Assembly (NCBI GenBank): GCA_003151665.1
Contig: PLYD01000154.1
Location: forward strand, 16,702 to 34,117
Source: Candidatus Dormiibacterota bacterium
Lineage (GTDB): Bacteria > Chloroflexota > Dormibacteria > Dormibacterales > Dormibacteraceae
Direction of reading: 5' to 3'
DNA length: 17,416 nt
Part shown: piece by piece, positions 1 to 6,884 of the stretch
Position numbering within the stretch: position 1 is the first letter of the stretch
Layout of the letters: the number at the start of each line of letters is the position of its first letter
Notes under the pieces: generated by a model
Told to the model about the DNA's origin: nothing
Seen by the model: only the letters and a program-made list of their open reading frames with translations
Database searches by the model: none
Position numbers and translations under genes: made by a program

Positions 1-200
1 GCCTCCGGAAGGTGGGCGCTCACCGGCGCCAGCGCGACGAGAAAGGTCGGCGGAGCTTCCGTGAGCCAGCGCGGGTAGGAATCGCCGACGGCCTCGGTGA
101 AGCGCTTCAAGTGGCCCGCCTCGACCACCGCGCTGATGGGCGGACCAGGCGTACCGATGTGCGCGCGGAGCCGGTCGATGACGGATGGGGTTGTGCTCAT
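1..200 (-). CDS. MaoC-like / FAS1-type dehydratase, N-terminal part (cut by window edge)
   Basis: About 66 N-terminal residues are visible, starting at the ATG at 200 and running off the left edge. The segment contains VEAGHLKRFTEAVGD followed by a TEAPPTFLVAL stretch. This is the pattern of the N-terminal half of MaoC-like (hot-dog fold) hydratases/dehydratases that act on enoyl-CoA or hydroxyacyl thioesters. The start codon overlaps the stop of the upstream acyl-CoA dehydrogenase as ATGA (197-200), so the two are probably co-translated, and a dehydrogenase followed by a hydratase makes sense as successive beta-oxidation-type steps. The catalytic Asp/His of the family is not in the visible part, so activity cannot be judged. 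Family assignment is from motif recognition only. Confidence 0.7.
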   Translation of the reverse strand, partial: MSTTPSVIDRLRAHIGTPGPPISAVVEAGHLKRFTEAVGDSYPRWLTEAPPTFLVALAPVSAHLPE

Positions 201-1369
201 CTACCCCTCGGAAGACCCAGAACGCGCTCGGCGATGATGTTGCGTTGGATCTCCGACGAGCCGGCATAGATCGTCTCCGCCTGCGACCACATCCAGCCAT
301 ATTGCCAGCGCCCGTCTTCGATGGCGAATGGCGAATCGTGCGCGAGCGCGCCGTACAGACCCTGCATGCCCACCGCCGTCTCCTGGATGCGCTTGTCCAT
401 CTCGCTCCAGTAAAGCTTGGTCATGCTGGCCTGGGGACCGGGCGCCGCACCCTGCTGCGCCTGGGTGAGGTTGCGCAGCCCAATGAGCCTGAAGACGTGA
501 GCCTCGATCTGTGCCTGAGCGACCTTCTGCCTCACCGTCGCATCAGAGCCGGTCCCGCGATCACGGGCCAGCGTGGCCAGCTGCGCCACCGCCTGCTCGA
601 ACCGCGCGGCCTGAGCCAGGCCGCCGCGCTCGAAGCCGAACACAGCCATCGCGATCTTCCACCCGTCGCCTGGTTGCCCGACCACGTCGCGGTCTTCGAC
701 GATCGCATTCGACAGAAAGATCTCGCCGAACTCCCCGCCACCTGTCATCTGGCGGATGGGCCGCACCTCGACGCCTGGCTGGTGCATGTCAACGAGGAAG
801 AACGAGATGCCCTTGTGCGCGTCGGCGCCTGGGTCGGAGCGCGCGAGCAGAAAGCTCTTATCCGAATAGTGCGCGCCACTCGACCAGGTCTTCTGGCCGT
901 TCAGAACCCAGTGACCTTCGCGCCGCTCCGCTCGAGTGCGTAGACCGGCCAGGTCGCTGCCGGCGTCGGGCTCGCTGAAGCCCTGGCAGAAAACGATCTC
1001 GCCGCTGAGGATCTTGTCGATATATGTCTCTTTCTGCCAGGGAGAACCGTGCACCAAGAGGGTGGGCGCCAGCAGGCTCACCCCGAGGCGCCCGAGGATG
1101 ACCGGGGCGCCGGCTTTGGCCATCTCCTCCTGATATATCGCTTGCATGACAGGAGTGGCGTCGCGCCCGCCCGCCTCGCGAGGCCACGCCAGCTTCAGCC
1201 ATCCTGATTCGTTGAGGCGTTCCTGCCATCCACGCTGCATCGACTCATCGGCGTCCTCGCGATAGCCGCCCACTCCGCCGTTGCGCCATTCCGCCGGCAG
1301 ATTGCTAGCGAGCCAGGTTCGGACCTCATTTCTGAAGGCCTCCTCCTCAGCAGTAAAGCCCAGGTCCAT
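197..1369 (-). CDS. acyl-CoA dehydrogenase (FadE-type)
   Basis: The 390-residue product has the full length and order of an FAD-dependent acyl-CoA dehydrogenase. It has an N-terminal helical domain (FTAEEEAFRNEVRTWL), the mid-domain flavin signature CQGFSEPDAGSDLAG (about 128-142) with WVLNGQKTWSS, and a C-terminal YAGSSEIQRNIIAERVLGLP signature. It would oxidise an acyl-CoA to the trans-2-enoyl-CoA in the cytoplasm, passing electrons to an electron-transfer flavoprotein. The position that holds the catalytic Glu in medium-chain enzymes (the YEGT motif) is Ala here (YAGS). Glu247 in FGFERGG is a plausible alternative base, as in isovaleryl/long-chain-type enzymes; this is inference. It ends in an ATGA overlap with the MaoC-like gene. 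The substrate is unknown. Confidence 0.93.
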   Translation of the reverse strand: MDLGFTAEEEAFRNEVRTWLASNLPAEWRNGGVGGYREDADESMQRGWQERLNESGWLKLAWPREAGGRDATPVMQAIYQEEMAKAGAPVILGRLGVSLLAPTLLVHGSPWQKETYIDKILSGEIVFCQGFSEPDAGSDLAGLRTRAERREGHWVLNGQKTWSSGAHYSDKSFLLARSDPGADAHKGISFFLVDMHQPGVEVRPIRQMTGGGEFGEIFLSNAIVEDRDVVGQPGDGWKIAMAVFGFERGGLAQAARFEQAVAQLATLARDRGTGSDATVRQKVAQAQIEAHVFRLIGLRNLTQAQQGAAPGPQASMTKLYWSEMDKRIQETAVGMQGLYGALAHDSPFAIEDGRWQYGWMWSQAETIYAGSSEIQRNIIAERVLGLPRGR

Positions 1370-1395
1370 TTGATTCGGAGGCTATCAAAACGGGC

Positions 1396-1794
1396 ATGCT
1401 TGGTATCGATATGGCTTCAGAAGTTCTCTGCGGAAAGTGCGGTGCGCTGCTGACGAATCCAAACGCCCCCTGTCCCCGTTGCGGCGCGGCGGCCTCGGGC
1501 CGGTACCAGGGCCCTGTGGCCCAAACTCGCAAGAGCCCCCTGGTGGCGGCGGCGCTGGCTGTCGTTCCCGGTCTTGGGCACTTCTACCTCGGCGAGAACA
1601 AGAAGGGCATCGCCTTCCTGATCGGAGTGGGCGGTCTTGAGTTCTTCGGCTTCGATCTCGACCTCAGCTTCATCGGCGCCCTGATCGGTGTGCCGTTGGA
1701 GATCGGGGGTGGGTCGTTGTGGCTCTTCAGCATCGTCGACGCCTACCGGACCGCACGCCGGCTGGAGGCCGAAACCGGCTTCAGCGCCCGCTAG
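1396..1794 (+). CDS. zinc-ribbon plus TM2-like small membrane protein
   Basis: 132 residues. The N-terminus has two CxxC knuckles (C12/C15 and C26/C29), a zinc ribbon. A hydrophobic region follows with PGLGHFYLGENKKG near 58-71 and a closing WLFSIVDAYRTA near 109-120. The PGLG-x-YxG...KG...DAY pattern is typical of TM2-like small membrane proteins that often carry a zinc ribbon in front. About three hydrophobic segments are visible (roughly 48-66, 71-84, 92-113). Function is not known for this family. The start could be ATG 1396 (GGAGG about 15 bases upstream) or ATG 1411; neither has an ideally spaced Shine-Dalgarno. It diverges from the acyl-CoA dehydrogenase with only 26 bases between starts, and its stop overlaps that of the next, convergent gene. 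Confidence 0.8.
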   Translation: MLGIDMASEVLCGKCGALLTNPNAPCPRCGAAASGRYQGPVAQTRKSPLVAAALAVVPGLGHFYLGENKKGIAFLIGVGGLEFFGFDLDLSFIGALIGVPLEIGGGSLWLFSIVDAYRTARRLEAETGFSAR

Positions 1795-2123
1795 GGCTTC
1801 CGGCGCTTCCTGGTCACGGGCTTGCGCCGACCCTTCGCACCGGCGGCGGGTTTGCGCTTGGGCGGAGTCTTCAGCGCCCGCTGAACCCGTCGCTGAATGG
1901 TGCGCAGGCTGCGCTCCACCGCGCTGCTGGCGGCGGCGGAGCCGCGCGCGGTCAGCTTGTCCACCTCACGCTTGAGCTTGCGGTTCTCCTTGATGAGCTC
2001 GGCGACCATGTCGTTGAGCTGCGAGATCAGCTCCGCGCCGCCAACCCGCTTGCCAGCCCGACCAGCCGCGCCGGCTCTAGTGACGCGGCGAGCCGGGCGA
2101 CTCACGCCTTCGTCGGGTGCCAT
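1791..2123 (-). CDS. basic coiled-coil protein with lysine/arginine-rich tail
   Basis: 110 residues of unrecognised family. The N-terminal 28 residues are basic and Ala/Gly-rich. Residues about 31-60 (ISQLNDMVAELIKENRKLK and onward) have heptad-like spacing suggesting a coiled coil. The last 30 residues are strongly basic with PKRKP, KGRRKP and RKRRKP repeats resembling histone-like DNA-binding tails. A nucleic-acid-binding role is inference from composition only. No Shine-Dalgarno precedes ATG 2123, but a TAAGCT box sits 8 bases upstream, so a leaderless start is plausible. The stop codon shares the palindromic ctag with the stop of the convergent zinc-ribbon gene (1791-1794). The N-terminal tail could instead be the end of an overlong call, but the coiled coil supports a real gene. 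Confidence 0.65.
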   Translation of the reverse strand: MAPDEGVSRPARRVTRAGAAGRAGKRVGGAELISQLNDMVAELIKENRKLKREVDKLTARGSAAASSAVERSLRTIQRRVQRALKTPPKRKPAAGAKGRRKPVTRKRRKP

Positions 2124-2131
2124 CGGGAGAA

Positions 2132-2137
2132 AGCTTA
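2132..2137 (-). promoter_or_regulatory. -10 box (TAAGCT) for a possible leaderless start at 2123
   Basis: On the minus strand TAAGCT matches TANNNT and lies 8 bases before ATG 2123. There is no Shine-Dalgarno in the intervening bases (TTCTCCCG). The box overlaps the TAA stop of the upstream RNase H-like gene. No convincing -35 was seen. Confidence 0.35.
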
Positions 2138-2548
2138 TGCCGCGGCCAGAACCTGTTGCCTCGACAGGCTTTTCAAGCCTTCGCGCGCCAGCTCATGGGC
2201 GGGGTTTGCCTTCCGGCTGACGTAGCGGACCACGCGCCAGCCACGCCGGCAGCGCTCTCGGACCTCGTGGACGGCGATTCGGAAGCTGTCGCTAGACGGC
2301 ATCCGGCTGCGCACGACGGGTGCGCAATCGGTCCTTACGATCACGCGGTGGTAGGGCCACCGCGCCGCTGCCAGGTCCAACGCACCTGCACAGACATGCG
2401 CCTCGAGCTGGGCTGAACCGCCGGTGTGAGAAAAGCCGAACGACTCGGTGTAAACGGCGCGACCCCTAACAAAAACGGCCAGGCCACATCCAGCCCGGCC
2501 GTTTCTGTCGAGAGCGGCGTCCACGTAGATCACCAGGCACTCCCGCAA
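2135..2548 (-). CDS. RNase H-fold protein (RNase HI / RVT_3-like)
   Basis: 137 residues. It shows the RNase H order: VIYVDAAL (Asp10), CGLAVFVRG strand, SAQLEAHVCAGALDLA (Glu49), HRVIVRTDCAPVV (Asp74), and a C-terminal YVSRKANPAHELAREGL. Members of this fold cut RNA in RNA-DNA hybrids, but many short stand-alone versions have no proven activity. The usual fourth acidic ligand in the N-x-x-A-D-x-L-A context is His118 here, so metal binding or activity may be altered. The start is taken as TTG 2548 because GGGAGG (2562-2557 on the minus strand) lies 8 bases before it and no in-frame ATG exists after the upstream stop at 2602. An ATG at 2555 is out of frame. GTG six codons in is an alternative. 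Confidence 0.75.
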   Translation of the reverse strand: MRECLVIYVDAALDRNGRAGCGLAVFVRGRAVYTESFGFSHTGGSAQLEAHVCAGALDLAAARWPYHRVIVRTDCAPVVRSRMPSSDSFRIAVHEVRERCRRGWRVVRYVSRKANPAHELAREGLKSLSRQQVLAAA

Positions 2549-2647
2549 ATCGCATTCCTCCCGAAGGGATTCCGCAAGCGAACCGATTTTGGGAAGAGCC
2601 TAGCAGGATGTTGCGGCGTTGTAAGCGACTAGACACAAGATGTTGTA

Positions 2648-3436
2648 TCAGTCGGCCGGAGGTAGGTCTGCCCCCATGGCGTGGTAGCCGCCGTCGACGT
2701 GCACGAGCTCGCCTGTGGTCATGTTCAGGTAGTCCGAAAGAAGGGCGCAGGCAGCACGGCCGACGGGCGTCCTGTCCTGGAGGTCCCATCCCATCGGGGC
2801 TCGCAAAGACCACACCTCTTCGAAGTCCTTGAAGCCCGGTATGCCGCTCGCCGCCAGCGTGGCCAGGGGTCCCGCGCAGATCGCGTTGACGCGAATCTTG
2901 TAGCGGCCGAGGTCGCGCGCGAGGTAGCGAGTAACCGACTCGAGGGCCGCCTTGGAAACGCCCATCCAGTCGTACTTCGGCCAGGCCTGTGTCGAGTTGT
3001 CGAAGTCGAGCGTGACCAGCGAACCTCCGTGCTCGCGCATCAGAGGCAGAAATCCAGCCGCCAGCTCCTTGAAGGAGAAAGCGCTGACCTGAAGCGCAGT
3101 GGCGACGCTCTCCCATGGGGTGGTGAGGAACTTTCCGCCCAGCGCGTCCGGAGGCGCATAGGCGACGGAGTGGACCAGACCGTCGACCCGGTCCCAGCGC
3201 TTGCCTGTCGCCTCGACCGCGGCAGCGATGTCGGAAGGCTTGCTGACGTCCATCTCGAGGATGTCCGGAACGGGGTTCAGCTTCTTGGCCGTCATCTGTG
3301 TGATGGTCATCATCCGGCCGAAGCTGGTGAGCAGGAGCTCCGCGCCTTCCTTCTGCGCTTCGACGGCGATCGCGTAGCCGATGCTGCGGCGGTCGCTCAT
3401 CCCGGCGATCACGATCTTCTTGCCTTTGAGGATCAC
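2648..3436 (-). CDS. fabI: enoyl-ACP reductase (FabI/InhA-like)
   Basis: 262 residues, the normal size for this NADH-dependent short-chain reductase, which performs the last step of each fatty-acid elongation cycle in the cytoplasm. The family features are present: an N-terminal nucleotide-binding strand with the SxxSIGYAIA-type loop (IAGMSDRRSIGYAIA, about 10-24), LEMDVSKPSDI, LVHSVAYAP, and the catalytic pair Tyr155 and Lys162 in YDWMGVSK (the Y-x6-K spacing of FabI). The later segments RVNAICAGPLATLA, RAPMGWDLQDRTPVG and TTGELVHVDGGYH track mycobacterial InhA closely. The start is GTG 3436 without a Shine-Dalgarno, but TACGAT lies 6 bases upstream, suggesting a leaderless message. A perfect 26-base palindrome (3456-3481) covers the -35 region. 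Confidence 0.93.
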   Translation of the reverse strand: MILKGKKIVIAGMSDRRSIGYAIAVEAQKEGAELLLTSFGRMMTITQMTAKKLNPVPDILEMDVSKPSDIAAAVEATGKRWDRVDGLVHSVAYAPPDALGGKFLTTPWESVATALQVSAFSFKELAAGFLPLMREHGGSLVTLDFDNSTQAWPKYDWMGVSKAALESVTRYLARDLGRYKIRVNAICAGPLATLAASGIPGFKDFEEVWSLRAPMGWDLQDRTPVGRAACALLSDYLNMTTGELVHVDGGYHAMGADLPPAD

Positions 3437-3442
3437 CGCGAA

Positions 3443-3448
3443 ATCGTA
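3443..3448 (-). promoter_or_regulatory. -10 box (TACGAT) for fabI, possible leaderless start
   Basis: TACGAT on the minus strand is followed by 6 bases and then GTG 3436. No Shine-Dalgarno is present in between. The palindrome at 3456-3481 begins 7 bases upstream, where a -35 element would lie. Confidence 0.4.
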
Positions 3449-3455
3449 AGCGAAG

Positions 3456-3481
3456 CACGGGGGAGGCAGGCCTCCCCCGTG
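3456..3481. repeat. perfect 12-bp inverted repeat between the rhodanese gene and fabI (operator or terminator)
   Basis: The arms CACGGGGGAGGC and GCCTCCCCCGTG are exact complements separated by only AG. As RNA, this would be a very stable hairpin ending the rhodanese transcript. The bases that follow on the minus strand (CTTCGCTTACGATTT) hold only a weak U-run. As DNA, the dyad covers the -35 region of the candidate fabI promoter, where a dimeric repressor could bind. The sequence alone does not decide between these. Confidence 0.55.
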
Positions 3482-3574
3482 GGACCCGCACCAGTTATTG
3501 GACGTCCGGAGGTGTTTTGAAGTGGACGTTCGGTGAAGACCGGAATGAATCCGGCCTTGGGCTCCACTGCTGAC

Positions 3575-4399
3575 TTATTGCGGGTTGGGGCCGGTGGCCA
3601 CCGGCGCGTCGCGCGTCGACCAGTCGCTCCACGAGCCCGCGTACAGCCGGCCGTTCTTGATTCCTGCCAGCTCCATCGCGATCAGATCGTGCGTCGCGTT
3701 CACTCCTGAGCCGCAGTAGGCGACAGCGCCCTTGTCCGGGTCGATGCCGAGATCCGCAAATCGCTTTCGCAGCTCCGCGGGGGACTTGAACCGTCCATCG
3801 GGACCGAGATTTTCGGCCCACGGCGAGCTGAGCGCGCCCGGTATGTGACCTGCCTTGGGGTCGACCGGCTCCTTCTCGCCACGATAACGCTCTCCGGCCC
3901 GAGCATCGATGAGCGGCACACCGATGAGCTTGCGAACGTCCTCGAAATCAAGAATCCCCGACCCGTCCGGCTCACGCGATCGAAAGCCGCCTTGAGCGAC
4001 TTGCGGCTCGCCCGTCTCCAGCGGGCTACCCCATCCCGCGAGCCCACCGTCGAGAACCGCCTGGGACTCATGGCCGAAGTAGCGGAGCAGAAACCACAAC
4101 CGCGAGGCGATCGAGCCACCGGCGTCGTCGTAGGCAACGACGCTGGTCCGCGGGCCGACTCCTGCCTTTTGCATCTCCGCCTCGAACTGCTGGGCGGTCG
4201 GCAAGGGATGCCGGCCTCCTCCTTGCCTCCCAGTGACCGCCTCGAGGTCGACGAAGACGGCGCCCGGTATGTGCCCGCGCCCGTACGCGTCGCGACCGTT
4301 GCCGCCCATCAGGTACCAGCGGAAATCGATGACGTGCACATCCTCGTCCGTGATGTGCTCGTGCAACCACTCGGGGCTGACGATCGGGCCGAAGGTCAT
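3575..4399 (-). CDS. two-domain sulfurtransferase (rhodanese / 3-mercaptopyruvate sulfurtransferase type)
   Basis: 274 residues with tandem rhodanese domains. The first (about 1-125) has VIDFRWYL, GRGHIPGAVFVDLE and SVVAYDDAGGSIASRLWFLL. The second (about 145-270) has LIDARAGERYRGEKEPVDPKAGHIPGA and the active loop CGSGVNA with Cys229. These enzymes move a sulfane sulfur from thiosulfate or mercaptopyruvate to an acceptor such as thioredoxin or cyanide. CGSGV resembles the mercaptopyruvate-type loop (CGSGVTA), but the Thr is Asn here, so donor preference is uncertain. The inactive first domain lacks a Cys at the equivalent position (YDDAG), as is normal. The start overlaps the upstream metallo-hydrolase stop as ATGA (4396-4399), indicating co-translation. 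Confidence 0.92.
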   Translation of the reverse strand: MTFGPIVSPEWLHEHITDEDVHVIDFRWYLMGGNGRDAYGRGHIPGAVFVDLEAVTGRQGGGRHPLPTAQQFEAEMQKAGVGPRTSVVAYDDAGGSIASRLWFLLRYFGHESQAVLDGGLAGWGSPLETGEPQVAQGGFRSREPDGSGILDFEDVRKLIGVPLIDARAGERYRGEKEPVDPKAGHIPGALSSPWAENLGPDGRFKSPAELRKRFADLGIDPDKGAVAYCGSGVNATHDLIAMELAGIKNGRLYAGSWSDWSTRDAPVATGPNPQ

Positions 4400-5052
4400 T
4401 GCGTGACCACGCGTGTGTCATGGCAGAAGTGCACGGCGTGAGCGTGCACGTCGTGGATCCTGCCCAGGGATTCGGACCACGCGTCGTGATCGTCGTACTG
4501 GCCGCTCCAGCGCGTCAGATCTGCGTCGTCGCTATCCGTGAATATCTCGGAGGTATAGGCCGCATCGCCGATCATCACCGCCCGTCCGTCAGGCGTATCG
4601 ACCAGCACGCTTTGATGGCCAACCGTGTGGCCGGGTGTCGCCATCACGCGAACACCTTCGGCCACCTCTGCGTCACCCTCAAGCAGCTCGAATCGGGCGC
4701 CGGCGAAATCGAACCATTCCGACGGGACAGATTTCGCACGGCGCGCGCGCTCCAGCTCAGAGCGTTGGACGTAGAACGGCGCGTGCTTGAACACCGCGTT
4801 CTGCCCGCAGTGATCGAAATGGAGATGTGTGTTGATGACGATTCGCACGTCGGCCGGGCTTAGGTCGTGCTCGGCAAGCGCCTCCGCGGCGTGGCGATTC
4901 ACGACCTTCCACTCTTTGACCAGCTCAGTGGGCCACCCGACCCCGGTGTCCACAAGGATCGCCCCCGCGCGACGGTGCTTGATAACGAAACCGTGAACCG
5001 GGATCTGGTTCAGCGAATCGATTCGGGCAAGGTGGAGGCGAACAATCTCCAT
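4396..5052 (-). CDS. metallo-beta-lactamase-fold hydrolase, AHL-lactonase-like
   Basis: 218 residues from ATG 5052. A longer reading to 5112 would overlap ctaB and adds a non-homologous N-terminus, so it is not preferred. Zinc ligands are visible: HLHFDH (His76, His78, Asp80, His81), His142 in ATPGHTVGH, Asp163 in IGDAAYTSE and His211 in HFCHD. Residue Tyr166 in DAAYTSE sits where AiiA-type N-acyl-homoserine lactonases have their substrate-contacting Tyr, and HLHFDHCGQN...YVQRSELE also matches that group. A lactonase or related ester/lactone hydrolase is the best call. Quorum quenching is only one possibility, since no AHL system is visible. The stop overlaps the rhodanese start; ctaB ends 10 bases upstream. 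Confidence 0.87.
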   Translation of the reverse strand: MEIVRLHLARIDSLNQIPVHGFVIKHRRAGAILVDTGVGWPTELVKEWKVVNRHAAEALAEHDLSPADVRIVINTHLHFDHCGQNAVFKHAPFYVQRSELERARRAKSVPSEWFDFAGARFELLEGDAEVAEGVRVMATPGHTVGHQSVLVDTPDGRAVMIGDAAYTSEIFTDSDDADLTRWSGQYDDHDAWSESLGRIHDVHAHAVHFCHDTRVVTQ

Positions 5053-5062
5053 CGGTGGCGAG

Positions 5063-5950
5063 CTAGGGAAGAAATGGAGAGATTGCGAAGAGCCCGAAAA
5101 GCAGCGCCACATAGACGAGCGAGTAAGCGAAGAGTCGTCTCGTCCAGCGCTTTCCTGACAGGTCGAGCACCGTCATGCCCACAAGCCCCACACCCAGCAC
5201 CACGGCGCCGGCCAGGTAGATATCACCCGCCCTACCGGTGAAAAAGGGGATCACGCTGACGGCGGCGGTGACCGCAGCGTATCCGACGCTCTGCCTTTTC
5301 GTAGCCTGCTCGCCGGCGACCACCGGGAGCATCGGGATGCGGGCGCGGGCGTAATCGGCCTTGATCATCTGCGCGAGCGCCCAGAAGTGCGGGGGCGTCC
5401 AGAAGAAGATGACCGCGAACAGCGCGAACGCTGTCAGGTCAAGGCGGCCCGTTGCGGCGGCCCAACCGACCAATGGGGGAATCGCGCCGGCGGCGCCGCC
5501 GATGACGATGTTCTGTGGCGTGGTTCGCTTGAGCCAGACCGTGTAGACGAAGACGTAGATCACGGTTCCCAGCAGCGCTAGGGACGCCGCGAGCAGGTTG
5601 GCTCCCCACCATAGGACCGCGAAGGCGAGCGCGTTGAGGGCGATGCCGAGCGCCAGCGCGTGCCAGGCCGGGATGCGGCCGTCGGGAAGAGGCCGGCTCT
5701 GCGTGCGGCTCATTGCAGCATCGATATCGCGATCGAACCAGCAGTTGATCGCATGGGCGCCGCCCGCTGCGAGCGTGCCACCAGCGAGCACCGCGAGGAC
5801 TGGCACCAGGCGCGGATGCCCGTGGGTCGCAGGGATCATGACGGCGACCGCTGTCGCGTCGAGCAGCACGACGATCCGCAGCTTGAGCAGGCTCACGTAG
5901 TCGCGAAACATCTCGAGGGCGCCGGCTGCCGGCGCGGTAATCGCGCTCAC
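5063..5950 (-). CDS. ctaB: protoheme IX farnesyltransferase (heme O synthase)
   Basis: 295 residues, a polytopic UbiA-superfamily membrane protein. It attaches a farnesyl group to heme b to make heme O, the precursor of heme A for cytochrome oxidase. The signature NCWFDRDIDAAMSRTQSRPL (about 69-88) holds the Asp-rich prenyl diphosphate site (N-x3-DxxxD). A second conserved motif, FFWTPPHFWALA, is near 180-191. Roughly eight to nine hydrophobic helices are visible. The start is GTG 5950, which overlaps the ctaA stop as GTGA, a translational coupling of the two heme-A enzymes. Confidence 0.95.
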   Translation of the reverse strand: MSAITAPAAGALEMFRDYVSLLKLRIVVLLDATAVAVMIPATHGHPRLVPVLAVLAGGTLAAGGAHAINCWFDRDIDAAMSRTQSRPLPDGRIPAWHALALGIALNALAFAVLWWGANLLAASLALLGTVIYVFVYTVWLKRTTPQNIVIGGAAGAIPPLVGWAAATGRLDLTAFALFAVIFFWTPPHFWALAQMIKADYARARIPMLPVVAGEQATKRQSVGYAAVTAAVSVIPFFTGRAGDIYLAGAVVLGVGLVGMTVLDLSGKRWTRRLFAYSLVYVALLFGLFAISPFLP

Positions 5951-6873
5951 GCGGATGTTCTGCCAACTTCCAGGCGGGACAACTCGAGATTGCTATCGGC
6001 GCGCGGCAGGGTGAGAAGCGTGGTCGCCAACACGCCCGACCATACGAGCGTGGCGATCGCCACATGCAGGCCATCAAAAACAGCGTTGCCCGTGATCGCC
6101 GATCCCGCTCCGACGGCGACCTGCAAGACAAGGGCTGCGATCGCCACGACCGCGATGGGGCCGATGCCTTTCACACTGCGCCATCGCAAGAAGGCCTTCG
6201 ACAAGAGATGCAGGAGCAGAAGTCCGACGACGAGCACGGTACCTCGATGCAGCATGGTGAAGGCATTGGCCCCAGTGAAATCGAGCGCGAACCCGCCGCC
6301 GCACAAAGGCCATGAATGGCAGCTGTCATCGGCGCCGCTTGCAACCACTGTCGATCCGGTGAGCATCATCACGTAGGTCGCGGCCGTGACCACGATGGCC
6401 AGACGGCGGAAATTCATATCGGGAACTCCGCTCGACGCCGGCATCGCCGCGATCGCGGTTGCGACCAGGAACCCAATGATCATCATCGCCAGCCCGAGAT
6501 GCACAACGACAAGCCACGGCGAAAGCTCCTTGGCCACAACGATGCCGCCAAGAATCCCCTCCCCCACGACGCCGATCAGCGATGCCGACGCCAGCCAAGC
6601 AACAAGAGGGCGACGCTTTCGAAACACGACCCATGCCGTGACCACCGTGGCGATGATCAAGACGCCAGTCACGCTGCCGACCGCGCGATGCGAGTACTCG
6701 ATGATCGAGGGCAGGTTGGCGGGCGGGTACGGACGTCCGTGGCACAACGGCCAATCAGGGCAACCAAGCCCGGAGCCTGTTACCCGAACCAAGCCGCCTA
6801 GCGCGATCTGCAGATAGGCAAAGAGGGCGGTCACCACCGCGAGCCGGCGAAAAAGGCCCTCCCCAGACACCAA
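5947..6873 (-). CDS. ctaA: heme A synthase
   Basis: 308 residues with about eight transmembrane helices in two homologous halves, as in CtaA/COX15. It oxidises the C8 methyl of heme O to a formyl group, giving heme A. The first half has the conserved cysteine pair in GCPDWPLC and the heme-ligand region EYSHRAVG, with VVHLGLAMM in the next helix. The second half repeats this with CHSWPLC, MLHRGTV and GLHVAIAT. The start is uncertain: TTG 6873 or GTG 6870, neither with a Shine-Dalgarno. A TAGACT box overlaps the upstream stop and lies 8 bases before GTG 6870. Its position between the SCO-TlpA gene and ctaB makes a cytochrome oxidase biogenesis unit. Confidence 0.94.
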   Translation of the reverse strand: MVSGEGLFRRLAVVTALFAYLQIALGGLVRVTGSGLGCPDWPLCHGRPYPPANLPSIIEYSHRAVGSVTGVLIIATVVTAWVVFRKRRPLVAWLASASLIGVVGEGILGGIVVAKELSPWLVVVHLGLAMMIIGFLVATAIAAMPASSGVPDMNFRRLAIVVTAATYVMMLTGSTVVASGADDSCHSWPLCGGGFALDFTGANAFTMLHRGTVLVVGLLLLHLLSKAFLRWRSVKGIGPIAVVAIAALVLQVAVGAGSAITGNAVFDGLHVAIATLVWSGVLATTLLTLPRADSNLELSRLEVGRTSA

Positions 6874-6878
6874 CGGGA

Positions 6879-6884
6879 AGTCTA
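6879..6884 (-). promoter_or_regulatory. tentative -10 box (TAGACT) before ctaA
   Basis: TAGACT on the minus strand includes the TAG stop of the SCO-TlpA gene. It is 8 bases before GTG 6870 (5 before TTG 6873). No Shine-Dalgarno lies between. It could allow an internal leaderless ctaA transcript, but simple re-initiation after the upstream stop is equally possible. Confidence 0.2.

Noticed and set aside
185..943. Open plus-strand frame of 252 codons
   Set aside because: It is antisense to the well-supported acyl-CoA dehydrogenase, is Arg/Pro/His-rich and shows no domain; a high-GC shadow.
2466..3491. Open minus-strand frame of 341 codons
   Set aside because: It overlaps fabI and the RNase H-like gene in another frame and is rich in Arg/Gly with no motif. 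The ATG at 2555 belongs to this frame, not to the RNase H-like gene.
2681..3520. Open plus-strand frame of 279 codons
   Set aside because: Antisense to fabI, no recognisable domain, composition typical of a shadow frame.
4396..5112. Longer form of the metallo-hydrolase starting at 5112
   Set aside because: The extra 20 residues overlap ctaB and do not resemble lactonase N-termini; ATG 5052 matches the family length.
5660..6376. Open plus-strand frame of 238 codons across ctaB and ctaA
   Set aside because: Antisense to two clear membrane enzymes and lacking any family pattern.
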